A stretch of 64,000 bases of DNA. It comes from Aphelidium insulamus (taxonomy: Eukaryota; Aphelidiomycota; Aphelidea; Aphelidiaceae). Position numbers and translations under genes: made by a program. Where the stretch lies: assembly GCA_036784855.1 (NCBI GenBank), contig JAZDSV010000017.1:124001-188000 (forward strand), written 5' to 3'. How positions within the stretch are numbered: the stretch's first letter is position 1; each line of letters begins with the position of its first letter. Shown here in pieces: positions 21,112 through 31,462 of the stretch. The notes under the pieces were generated by a model. It worked only from the letters and a program-made list of their open reading frames with translations, had not been told where the DNA came from and searched no databases.

Positions 21112-22113
21112 ATGCTGCCACCACTTCTTCTTGCAGTCGCCCTCGGCATCCATGTTGCTGGTGGTGCTCCCATAGACTTGGCGGCACAGCTGGTACTGCT
21201 TCCCAGAGGAACTAAAGGGAGCAGTGTCCACCACCGTGCACACACAGTCACGGCACTGACCACACCAACACTGCCCGGCATCACAGAACTAGACACCACA
21301 GCTATGCCGCGCATATCATACTCGAAGCTGCTGGAACGGGCCGGCACTGGCGATGTGCTGCTGTTTGGCGGCAAGGACTGGCTGGGCCAGTTGATCCGTT
21401 GGCTGACATTCTCACCGTACGGTCACGCGGCCATGGTGTACCGATTACCGCCGCAGCCGATAGTGAATGCCTCGGAGAACAGTTGTGATGGTGGTGGATG
21501 CCGTGGTGAGCCCGCAGTTCTCCACTCCAACATGGTGCCATATCGAGATGTGTTGCGACCGGCATCCCGGCCCACCAATGGCACCCAGGTCAACCCATTC
21601 TCCTACTTGCAGTACGCCTCCAGGAGCAGCGTGGTGGTGTGGCGGCCACTCTTCCTCGATGATGACAAAGATGATGATCTAGCTGGACGGCCGATGCAGA
21701 ACAGTTGCGACAGTAGACGCGCGGCATTCGAACGCCTGCTGGACACCACGCTAATGCCAGAGTGGCTGGGCGCTCCCTTCCCGAACCCGCTGAGTGTGGT
21801 GATTAATTTCTTGCGCGCGGCACTCGGCTGGCCAGCAGAGCGTCCCGGCCCTAACCAGCGCTACTGCACCGAGTTGATAGTGGAGGCGATGCAGCGCGCC
21901 GGTCTGGTGCGTGATGAACAGAGCGGTGTCCTGCCGCACTCATTCTCGCCGGGTGATTTGTCGGAGCTGCGACCGCGGCTGGACTGGGCCGCTGCTGACG
22001 GCGGGGTGCGCTGGGGTGCCGATCATTTGGTGGTGTTTGACGGGGATGGCTATAGTGAAGGTGTTGGCGATGTTGGCGTCCCGGGAATGCAACAGTTCAC
22101 CATGCAGACGTAG
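21112..22113 (+). CDS. Secreted permuted NlpC/P60-like (YiiX-type) papain-fold protein
   Basis: Single exon, 333 residues. Signal peptide MLPPLLLAVALGIHVAGGAP. The central part has GDVLLFGGKDWLGQLIRWLTFSPYGHAAMVYR, the typical first half of a permuted NlpC/P60 domain with its His (YGHA), and later QRYCTELIVEAMQRAGL, the typical second half with the catalytic Cys (YCTE). In this circular permutation His precedes Cys. Family members are cysteine peptidases, amidases or acyl-transfer enzymes; the substrate cannot be told here. About 70 residues before the domain and 40 after it are unassigned. Confidence 0.78.
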   Translation: MLPPLLLAVALGIHVAGGAPIDLAAQLVLLPRGTKGSSVHHRAHTVTALTTPTLPGITELDTTAMPRISYSKLLERAGTGDVLLFGGKDWLGQLIRWLTFSPYGHAAMVYRLPPQPIVNASENSCDGGGCRGEPAVLHSNMVPYRDVLRPASRPTNGTQVNPFSYLQYASRSSVVVWRPLFLDDDKDDDLAGRPMQNSCDSRRAAFERLLDTTLMPEWLGAPFPNPLSVVINFLRAALGWPAERPGPNQRYCTELIVEAMQRAGLVRDEQSGVLPHSFSPGDLSELRPRLDWAAADGGVRWGADHLVVFDGDGYSEGVGDVGVPGMQQFTMQT

Positions 22114-22283
22114 CGAGTCTCTTGAAGGCTAATATATGCGCTGTGATGCCAACTTGTGTACATATAATATGCAGAACAAATGTATCTCGCAGCTTATCTA
22201 AGTAAATGAAATCAGCTTGTGTATAGCGCGCGTAAAAGGTAGGCCATATGGAAATAGCAACACACAGACATATGTACTGTGCA

Positions 22284-23266
22284 ATGATCGGCCTGCACAA
22301 TATCGTGCGGTGTGCCGCGCCTCTTCGGCCAGCGGTGTGGACATGTAGTCGGCGCTCCGTGGCCACTGCGGCCTCTCCTACGCCTGCCACTGGCGGTACA
22401 TCCATTGCTGCACAGCTCACTCTTGCTCACGTCCACTCGTCATGCAGGCACCTCTGGTGACAAGAAGGCTCCGGCACAGCAAGCAGCCGCGCCATCACCG
22501 CACGCATTCGGCGAATACGTTATGCAGTGCATGCCCAAGTTCATACAGCAAATGTCGGTGTACAAGGACGAGTTGACGCTGCACACAGCGCCGTCCGCCG
22601 TGCTGCCCGTGCTCACATTCCTGCGCGACCACACCAACGCCCAGTTCAAGCAGTGCCAGGACGTGTGCGGCGTGGACTATCCGCACCGCCGCAACCGCTT
22701 TGAAGTGGTGTACAACTTGCTGTCTGTGCGGTACAACACGCGCATCCGTGTCAAGACCTACACGGACGAGGTGAAGCCCGTGCCGAGCTCTTGTCAGGTA
22801 CAATACTATAGTATAGGCTGTGTGCATATTAACCGTTAGGTGTACCCCGGCAATAACTGGTTCGAGCGGGAAGCGTATGACATGTACGGCATCTACTTTG
22901 CCAACCATCCCGACTTGCGACGCATACTCACTGACTACGGTAAGTTTAACTTAAGTATTAAATTGTCGTAGATTAACTTTGCAGGATTCGAGGGATACCC
23001 GTTGCGCAAGGACTTTCCGCTGACTGGATACAGCGAAGTGCGATACGACGACGAGAAGAAGAGGATTGTGCATGAACCGCTCGAGTTGGCACAGGCATTC
23101 CGCTACTTTGACTATCAGTCTCCATGGGAGCAGGTGGGTACATATGATATGCATATTGTTATTAATGGATGTACAGGTCGGTGCGGGCAAGGCTACCGAT
23201 GTCCCAACTCCGCAAATTGCCGCCAAAGCACCTACACCACCTCCATCCACTCCTCCCAAAAAGTAG
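22284..23266 (+). CDS. NDUFS3: NADH dehydrogenase (complex I) 30 kDa subunit, NDUFS3
   Basis: Five exons, 22284-22395, 22448-22797, 22840-22939, 22985-23133 and 23177-23266, give 266 residues. Presequence [30 protein letters not shown]. The core matches the Q-module subunit: [86 protein letters not shown] and the signature around [13 protein letters not shown]. It acts in the mitochondrial inner membrane complex I. The C-terminal Pro/Thr/Lys tail is variable in the family. Confidence 0.95.
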
Positions 23267-23357
23267 AGCTTTGCCTCACAAGCAATATACTCTTATTGGG
23301 GCGGACACTGAATCATATTCCTTCTGCCTAACTGTAGTATCCTTATAATTGCAGCAG

Positions 23358-23365
23358 CCAATCAC
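23358..23365 (+). promoter_or_regulatory. CCAATCAC box upstream of eL34
   Basis: CCAATCAC, 113 bp upstream of the eL34 start codon. It is the same motif as upstream of the secreted families, which suggests a general promoter element. Confidence 0.5.
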
Positions 23366-23470
23366 AGAGCGACCCTGATCACGGTGCAAGTGGCCACCCG
23401 CAATTCAATACCGCGAAGCCTCCGCCACCCATCCACCCATCCGTGAAGCACCACCACCACTGCAATTACA

Positions 23471-23980
23471 ATGGCACAGCGACTCACATACCGCCGCCGC
23501 CTCTCCTACAACACAAAGTCCAACAAGGTCAAGATCGTCAAGACCCCCGGTGGCAAGCTCGCCTACCAGTACACCAAGAAGAAGGCAGCGGCGCCAAAGT
23601 GCGGCGACTGCGGCTGCTGCCTGCGTGGTGTGGCAGTCATGCGCCCGCGTGAGTACGCTCAGGTCAGCAAGCGCCAGAAGACTGTGCAGCGTGCGTACGG
23701 CGGTTCGCGTTGCGCCACCTGCGTCCGTTCACGGTGAGTTGGAATGACTAGGTGTATATGTCTGTATTGTATGCTATGTGTGGTACTCGTGGTGTACGCA
23801 CCACGACACGATATCACACGCACACACCCCAGAAACATGTTTATACACACATATAGATGCATATACATTTTGTGAGATAGACTACTAACGAATGATAGAA
23901 TTGTCCGCGCTTTCCTGATCGAGGAGCGCAAGATAGTCAAGCGCGTGCTGAAGGCCCAAACTGCAGTTGCTGCCAAGTAG
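23471..23980 (+). CDS. RPL34: 60S ribosomal protein eL34
   Basis: Two exons, 23471-23733 and 23899-23980, give 114 residues, the normal length. [30 protein letters not shown] and the zinc-binding [10 protein letters not shown] ... CATC arrangement identify it. The second exon codes for the conserved basic tail [21 protein letters not shown]. The 165-nt intron is longer than most here and holds CA-rich sequence. Confidence 0.95.
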
Positions 23981-24404
23981 ACGGCGTTTGTTCGCGGCTA
24001 CAGCATCTGAATAAACCCCGGAGAGTAGTGCTATATTGGATCTATTGGCAAGGTGCAGTTTGGGCATTGCTGTAACGGAGGATTGGAGCGTGTCTTGGTA
24101 CAGTCATGTTTGTTATTCTGCTGTGTACGTGTACATACATTAACGCATCATGTGTGTACAACTGCATTCAAATTCCATGAAGGCCAGTTGAAGGAAAACA
24201 GGTGCAACATTAATGTGTGCGTGCATGCTATAGTTGTCTCGGGCATTTCACCCGCGGTGACACATGTGTGCACCACTCTACACTCTCTCTTAATATTGCT
24301 ATATGTGTGTATAATCATTTGGACGATGTAATATCGGCAAGAAGAGAATAGAGCTCATCATAATAGTTAACAATTGTATCATACAATCTTGTCTCAATAA
24401 CAAC
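23981..24404. other. Intergenic region between eL34 and uS7m
   Basis: 424 bp with the 3' end of eL34 (an AATAAA-like signal at 24010) and presumably the uS7m promoter. I see no gene or repeat. Confidence 0.5.
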
Positions 24405-25131
24405 ATGTTGACGCGATTAATGCCCCGGCGAGTATGCGCGCTGCATCGCGTGGCCATCACGTCGACGGCGACTAGCAGGCTGCAGCACACCGCGTCTGCC
24501 TCTAATCATGCTGCAGACGCCGAGACGTTCAGCGCCACGATAGACGCGTCACGTCCCGAACAACAAGAGGCACCCAGCAATTGGTCACCCTCACCAGACG
24601 CGATCGAGGCCCTTAATCAGCACACTGCCAAGCTGAAGGGCCACTCCGCACTGAGTCGCTTCATCAACTTCACCATGAAGACCAGCGGTGACCGCGTGAC
24701 GGTGGAAGAGCACATCACCAGCGGCCTGCTGCTCCTGCAGCAAAAGACTCGCCAGTGCCCCGTGGCCTTGTTTGGACATGCAGTTGGCATGCTGGCCCCG
24801 TCACTCGAGTGCGGGTCACACAAACGCGGTGCCAAAAATATCCGCGTACCTCTCCCCGTGACGGAGCTGCGCGGCACCAACTATGCCTACAGGCAAGTAT
24901 TATCTATATATAGATGTAATCTTAACGGAACGATTGTATAGATGGTTGGCGGCACACTTGCAAAAGAAGCAACGGCCGTCAAAGCAACTGGACGAACGCT
25001 TTGCCGCAGAGATTATCGCCATACTGGAGGGCAAGAGTTCACTGCTGCAAAAGAAGGCGCAGATGCACCGTGAGGCGCTCATTAACCGCGCATTTGCCAA
25101 CTATCGCTGGGGAGTGGGCTACAAGATGTGA
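24405..25131 (+). CDS. Mitochondrial ribosomal protein uS7m
   Basis: Two exons, 24405-24892 and 24942-25131, give 225 residues. The intron begins GCAAGT after AG and ends TAG; only this GC-AG junction keeps the frame (YR|W). Presequence MLTRLMPRRVCALHRV. The S7 fold is clear: ALSRFINFTMKTSGDRVTVEEHI, LFGHAVGMLAPSLECGSHKRGAKNIRVPLPV, RWLAAHLQKKQ, FAAEIIAILEGKSSLLQKKAQMHREALINRAFANYRW (the conserved end). Confidence 0.93.
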
Positions 25132-25421
25132 CGCAGTCTTTGTGTATGCACATCAACCGCTTAATAGATCAGTGTGCACTGCGAATGACATTTTGTGTCA
25201 ACTAGTAAATACATCTTGCTGTTAGCTCATCCTCCATGCCGTGCACAGTGCACAGAAAACCAGATCAACATGCAGCAACACGAAATCGATCGGCACAACA
25301 TATTATTGTGAAGCATGAACGTCACTGTGCATTCTCGAACCTCAGCCAATCACACAGCATTCTCTTCCATCGTCCTCGAATCATTCTGTCTCTCCCTCTA
25401 TCCGCTCAAGTGTCCATCTAA
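25132..25421. promoter_or_regulatory. Upstream region of HAD copy A with CCAATCAC box
   Basis: CCAATCAC at 25346-25353, 69 bp before the ATG of the first secreted HAD copy, is followed by a pyrimidine-rich tract (TCTCTCCCTCTATCC) just before the start. Copies C and D share both features. Confidence 0.5.
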
Positions 25422-26940
25422 TGCTCTTGGCCTGCTCTCTGATTATCGCTGCTGTGTCCATCGTGCATGGTATGTAGTGCCACTGAGTTTTGAGGGTTTT
25501 CTCCGGTTTTTGACCACGCTATTTAATAGGTGTACGCATCGCGTCGCCCAAGACTGGCGATCACATCTTCTATCTCACTCGTACAAATACGTCTCGATTC
25601 GCGTCCATTTTGATCGCGATGATTTCGCCGATATAGAATGGAGAGTCGCGGTATTGAATTTGCAGTGATGCAGTCAGAAATTATCGCAAAAAATGGTTGC
25701 ATTCGACACAGCATGGATCAACGTGCACGTGAGCAGTTCTATCTTCTTGGAATCCGAGCAGACTGAGTGCGACGCATGGCTGTCCTGGAAGGTGACACCA
25801 ACGCGGAGTGAAGAGCTGTCGGCGCCCATCCGATTTCAACTTGCCGGACTGCAGGCGAATGGTGGGCCGTCCAAGTTTGACTATATTCGGGTCACCAACG
25901 ATGCGCTCATGATGGTTATTGATACGAAGGATCACGCTTTACCAGACAATGTCATGTTTTCTGCGCACACTCACCGCGTCGGGAAAATCAGTGGCAGCTT
26001 GGCACCGTCATCGCTGAGTGGTGAAATCGGTGGGAGCAGGGTAATGACGGAATTGAAGCCGACAGAAACACTGAACGGTGATTATTCTCCGGACAATTCT
26101 GTTAAAAATCATAATTTACCGGATATTGACGCCTACAATGACGGCGGTGACTGTGATGAGTACAAGCTGGATCCTTTTGGAAAATTCCGCAACAACTTCT
26201 ATCCCGATGACATCCCATCTTTGGAACCAAGCAAGAAGAAGGCATTGGTGCTCGACTTGGATTTGACGCTAGCGTTTCGGGATCCACTGAGCGTACCCGA
26301 GGTATGTTGCCAGTATCTGCACACCTTTGGGGGCATAGTTAACATCCAACTCCACGTTTATAGAATCCTGATGGAACCCCGAAATACGAATTTCATTCAT
26401 GCGCACCTCTTCCCGATCAAGTGTCATCACCAGACAGCATATTGCAGATGACTGGATACCCTAATGCGCCGCGAATCCAAAGCTTACAATTCGTCCCGGT
26501 GCCCGCGAATTTTTGACCAAGATGCTTCAACTATATTATGGTGAGATAAATTGCGTCTCCGGGATACCCGCAACAACAGCCATTAACAACTAACGATTGT
26601 CAGTTTTCATCTTCACCGCATCGGGAGAAACTGCCGCAAAGTGTGCGATTAAATTTCTTGAACCAGATTTTTCTCATTTTGCGGGAATGCTTTTTACAGA
26701 TTCTACGACAAAATACTATAATATATTTGGCGACAACGATGATCCCATAGAAAACGAAGTGCGTGTCAAGGATTTGTCTAAATTGGGCAGACACTTGAAT
26801 GACGTTCTTATTGTGGATGACAATTTGAATTCAGCTCCACAATTCTCTCGCGTGCGCTATGAAGATAAATATTGATATTGTGATGCAGTTTGCAGATGGT
26901 AAGGAAGAGATTAACTTGCTGCTGTAGCTAGCAGTGCACG
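25422..26940 (+). pseudogene. Secreted SCP-like HAD phosphatase, copy A (decayed)
   Basis: The signal-peptide exon (MLLACSLIIAAVSIVHG) and its intron, ending at 25530, are intact and match copies C and D. Exon 2 then has a 1-nt loss just after GDHIF, a stop after LNLQ, and degenerate sequence before reopening at 25693. It keeps LVLDLDLTLAFRD (DxDxT motif). Exon 3 shifts frame before the LTIRPGAREF segment. Exon 4 (VFIFTASGETAAKCAI..., VKDLSKLGRHLNDVLIVDDN) stops after an internal deletion that joins the SALLQP region to the near-terminal IDIVMQFADG region. At least four lesions; not functional as a full-length protein. Confidence 0.8.
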
Positions 26941-26990
26941 CATCCTGAAGGTCGCATACCGTACGCTGAATCTAGCGCGGACAAACCGGT

Positions 26991-27712
26991 TTGAGTCAGT
27001 CATCAATAAATCCAGAAGACATTGCGTTTGATTTTGAGGTGTCGGGCAACATCATTCAGCGTACTAATTATAAGGGCCAAGAGCTCCTTCAATATGTGAC
27101 CCTTCGACCTGGTCACAGAGATTTTGTAGCCAGAATGTCGGAATTGTATGATGGTAAGCGATCTTTATTTGTAAATTATTCGGTAACATCTCTTACTGTG
27201 TAGTTGTCATATACACTGCGTCAGCAATAGGTCCAGCAAAACTTGCGATTGAATTTCTTGAACCTAATATTGCGAGGATCAAGGGAATGCATTTCATAGA
27301 GTCTACAACGGAATATCAACACATGGATGGGGATCAAGTGGATCTCACAAAGGAGCCTGTGCTTGTCAAGGATTTATCTAAACTGGGCCGAGACTTGAGT
27401 GATGTTCTGATTGTGGATGACAATCTCTATTCAGCTCTACTGCAGCCCAGTAATTTGGTGCCAATTCCACAATGGAACCCACAAAACGTTCATGACCGCG
27501 CCTTAAGTACATTGGAACCCGTACTAACGGCGTTGGCCTCCAACGAGAATCTTCCAGCCTCGTTGAATAATATGAAAGATATGTTATATGATTTGGATGG
27601 CCGATTGACCTTGGTGTCCTTCACCGCCCAGTTGGATCGAGCACAAAGTATTGATATTGTGATGCAGTTCGCAGATGGAGCGGAAAAAACAATTTCGCGG
27701 CTGTCACTTTGA
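26991..27712 (+). pseudogene. Secreted SCP-like HAD phosphatase, copy B (5'-truncated fragment)
   Basis: Two exon-like pieces (26991-27154 and 27205-27712) joined by a normal intron give the C-terminal half only: LQYVTLRPGHRDFVARMSELYD, VVIYTASAIGPAKLAIEFLEP, VKDLSKLGRDLSDVLIVDDN and the family ending. The signal peptide, beta-rich domain and DxDxT nucleophile exon are absent. The fragment begins directly after the broken end of copy A. The open part has no stops, so the loss looks recent or the fragment may serve as donor sequence for recombination. Confidence 0.7.
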
Positions 27713-28067
27713 AGGTGGAAAACCGCACGCAGTAACACGTGGACGAGCTCGTTTGAGTCGCCGTGGTTGACTTGTGTACGTCGTCAATAAACATTTCGAT
27801 ATCATGTAAATAAATTAAGTTGGAAATGTCTGATGTTTAAGCAAAATATTAGCATAAGCTTCTACATAGAGTCCAATGCGATCGCTTAAAGATCGGCGTG
27901 CATCCGGAAGTCTTCGATCGGCCAATCATATGGCGAGGTTCGTGCGTCTGGGATGCACGTAGCGCGCGCGTGCTCACCTTCTTTTTTCTCTTCACATTCT
28001 CTTCGTAATAATCATTCGTCGTATTCTTATCACGCTATCATCTCTCGTCTTTCCAACTATCCGTCTA
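27713..28067. promoter_or_regulatory. Upstream region of HAD copy C with CCAATCA box
   Basis: 355 bp without a gene. CCAATCA at 27922-27928, 139 bp before the copy C start. A pyrimidine-rich stretch (CTTCTTTTTTCTCTTC) and TATCCGTCTA precede the ATG, as in copies A and D. Confidence 0.5.
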
Positions 28068-29799
28068 ATGCTTGCTACGTACGCGCTGTTTATCGCTGCT
28101 CTATCCGTGGTGCGGGGTATGTAGCGTTGTCAATGCTGTTGATTCCTGCGCGGAGTCTCACCTAACGTCAACTAATAGGTGTACGCATCGCTTCGCCCAA
28201 GACTGGGGATCACATTTTTCTGTCACACTCGCGCCCATTTGTTCCTTTGCGTGTCCACTTTGACCGCGATGACTTTGCCGAAACAGACTGGAGAAGAGTC
28301 AAATTGACGATACAGTGCGGCGGTCACGAAGCATCAACGAAATTGGATGCAGATGACGTTAAATGGGCTAATGTAAACGTGCATATTCGTATCATGGAAT
28401 TGGAACAGAAAGAGTGCAATGCATGGGTTTCCTGGGAGGAGACATCATCACGGCACGAAAGAGTATCAACACCTGTCCAATTTCGGCTTGCGAGACTGCA
28501 GAGAACTAAAGTGCCTGCATTTGACTATATTCGGGTCACCAACGATGCACTCATGATGGTTGTTGATCCAGCTGCTCACCGAGCGCCACTTCATGCAAAT
28601 TTTGTTGCACATTCGCACGGCGCCGATGATATCCGTGACAGTCTGGCGCCATCCTCGCTGAGTGGTTACATTGTAGGAAGTAGGGCGATGAAGGGTTTGA
28701 AAGCTGTTGCGCCTCCAAATGATGATATCCCGAGCAAAAATGTTCCGGATCTCGATTTTCTTGATGATACTAATCAAGAAAGAAAATCTGACTCCAAGGA
28801 TCTTGAAAGTGGTGTTGACAGTTTAAACGTGGAGCCGCGCGAAAAGAAAATGCTCGTTCTTGACTTGGACTTGACACTTGTTGCCCGCGTACTTGAATAC
28901 GCACCTACGGTATTTTGCCGTGGTTGCATATATGGCGTGCAAAACTCATGTACTGTTTCGCAGAATCCCGATGGAACTCCCTTCTATGATGATATTGAAT
29001 CATCATGCGCAACTCTTCCGCATTCGGAGACGTCTTCAGAGAGCACGATGCAGCTTACTACACATGAAGGCAGGCAGGTTATTCAATATATGACTCTTAG
29101 ACCTGGGGCACGAGAGTTTGTAAAAAAAATGGCAAACCTGTACGATGGTATGAGGTCACACCTAAATTTATATATCGCCAAGTATTGATCAGTGCAGTTG
29201 TCATCTACACCGCATCAGGAGAGGTAGCGGCAACGTGTGCAATTGAATTTCTTACACTTGATTCCACACGGATCAACGGGATGTATTTTAAGGAGTCTAC
29301 TACGGAATACCGACACCTGGATGGTGATAACGTGAATGTCAAAAAAGAGCCTGTGCTTGTCAAGGATTTGTCTAAACTGGGCCTAGACTTGAGTGATGTT
29401 CTGATTGTGGATGACAATCCGGATTCGGCTTTACTACAGCCCGATAATTTAGTGCCGATTCCACGATGGGACACCGAAACAGAACATGACCGCGCCTTAA
29501 CGACATTGGAGCCTGTACTAGCGGCGTTGGTAGCCAAGGAGAATCTTCCTGACAAGCTGAATGACATGAAAGATATGCTGTATGATTTGAACGGACTGCC
29601 TCTCGTTTCATTCACCGGCGACCTGGATAAGGCGGAAAAAATAACAATTATGCTTCAGTACGCAGATGGCACAGAAACGGCAATCTCTTTGTTTCTCTCT
29701 GCGGCCGTCACTCGTACTCAAGGGCGGGCGCGTCTGCCACCCCAACCGAGGCGTAGCAATTTACCGCGCGGTGGAGCCCGCTTTAGTAATTATTGGTAG
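28068..29799 (+). CDS. Secreted SCP/FCP1-like HAD phosphatase, copy C (intact)
   Basis: Four exons, 28068-28116, 28179-28909, 28964-29147 and 29198-29799, give 521 residues. Exon 1 is a signal peptide (MLATYALFIAALSVVRG). Residues 18-170 look like a beta-sandwich (alternating hydrophobic strands, VRIASPKTGDHIFLSH, FVPLRVHFDRDDF, FDYIRVTNDALMMV) with no family I can name. Then comes the phosphatase domain: LVLDLDLTLV (nucleophile Asp and acid Asp), LRPGAREFVKKM, VVIYTAS (motif II Thr/Ser), KDLSKLGLDLSDVLIVDDNP (motif III Lys and DD) and PDNLVPIP. These match human SCP1-type CTD phosphatases almost segment by segment, including KDLSrLGRDL. That fold is normally nuclear or cytosolic; the signal peptide is the odd part. 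The C-terminal Arg/Pro-rich tail is unique to this copy. Confidence 0.85.
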
Positions 29800-29973
29800 G
29801 GTTACACCTGCCAAATGCTACTGTGATGTATAAGCAATACATTCGATTTTCCATTCGTACTATAAATACTCCATTCACAACTAGTGATGAAGTGTTGAGA
29901 CGTTATAGCAATTTATTCAAGGCATGTACAAAGAGTTTAATAGTGCGAAAAATTTAAGTTTAAAAACGAATTC

Positions 29974-31326
29974 ATGATGGAGTTGAACGGCTGGCTGGCC
30001 ATATGCAAACCGCGCGGCATCACGTCACACGATGCCGTGGACCGCGTCCGCTCGCTTCTAATCGCACACAAACGCCGCTCGGCATTGGAATCATCATCTT
30101 CTTCCTCAACGGCCTTGGAGGCGTCGGTGGCAGCTGCGTCAAAGCGTCGACAACGCCGGGCGCCTCCGCCGTGGAAAGAGCTCAAGGTCGGCCACGGCGG
30201 CACTCTGGACCCGATGGCGTCTGGCGTGCTGGGTACGTAGGATAATATCAGTGCATATATGCGTGTATAGGCATAAATTAACATGCAGTGCTGGGCGTTG
30301 GGGCGGGCACCAAGCAACTGCAATTGTTTCTGCACGGCAATGACTGCCGCAAGACCTACGAGGCAGAGGGTTTGTACTCTTATCTAGTCATACACCACTG
30401 AAATGGCAGGCCTGCTGGGAGTGGCTACGGACTCGTACGACGCCGAGGGTACGGTGACAGAGCGATGCAATGACCGCAAACTACTGGACAGTGTCACCGC
30501 GGAGCAGATATCAAGCATATTGCGAGCCGACTTCACCGGTGATATAATGCAGCGTCCACCCATGTATCTGATGTTTAAATTATAAATATTTTTATTAATT
30601 TGATGTCACAGATTCTCGGCGCTCAAGGTGAAGGGAAAACGATTGTACGAGTATGCACGCGATGCCGCCATACCTTCCCCCAAAATAGCTGAGCGACCCG
30701 TGCATGTGCACGACATCGAGCTGCTCCAGTTGGACCCACCAGTGGCATCTGCCGATTCGGAGGAGAATAATAGTTATCAGCGGATGTTCCGCCTGCGAGT
30801 GACATGTGGTGGCGGCACGTACATCCGCTCAATTATCAACGATTTGGGTGCCAGGCTGGGCTCGCACGCTCACATGACCGCGTTGGAGCGGACACAGCAG
30901 GGCCCATTTGCAGTGACCAGAGATGCAGAGCAAGTGCCTGCTGTAGTTGACAACGGCATACAATACACTGGACAGTGGTGCAGTATGTCCGATGAGAACA
31001 TCGGCAACTGCAGTAGCGACATTTCACCGGTGGAATCATCTAGCAGCCAGGACATCGCGGAACAAGTTGCACTGACCATCCCGGCACTGCCAATGGAGGC
31101 GGATCGGGAGACAGACGGCAAAGGACCGCTCGGCAATGCCACGCTTATCAAGTGGTATCTGGCAGAGAGCCCGTGGCTGCCAACGCTCCAGGCGCAGGTC
31201 GCTCAAGCGGCAGCAAATGTCAAGAATGTCAAGAAGGCACCAACGCCAGATAAGCAGGCTGTATCAGCTGGCAGCAAACGCTCAGCGGATGTTTTGGACG
31301 CCGACACCGATGTGGCAAACACTTGA
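29974..31326 (+). CDS. TruB-family tRNA pseudouridine synthase (Pus4-like)
   Basis: Four exons, 29974-30232, 30289-30369, 30410-30563 and 30612-31326, give 402 residues. GWLAICKPRGITSHDAV and VGHGGTLDPMASGVL (motif II with the catalytic Asp) identify TruB. LGVATDSYDAEGTV, RPPIFSALKVKGKRLYEYAR and CGGGTYIRSIINDLGARLGSHAHMTALERT complete it. It converts U55 of tRNA T-loops to pseudouridine in mitochondria and/or cytosol. A Ser-rich, basic insert sits between motifs I and II, and the last 130 residues are variable. It lies between HAD copies C and D, interrupting that array. Confidence 0.93.
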
Positions 31327-31462
31327 TTCTTTAATAAGATATAGATCTATAGAGCTGCTGAGCTTCATGCTTGTAGTGTTCTCTTGCACGCATCGCTTGC
31401 AAAAGACCAACGCTTTGCAAAGAGAATCTCTTTAAGAGGCAACTCGGTCACTGGAATCATCA

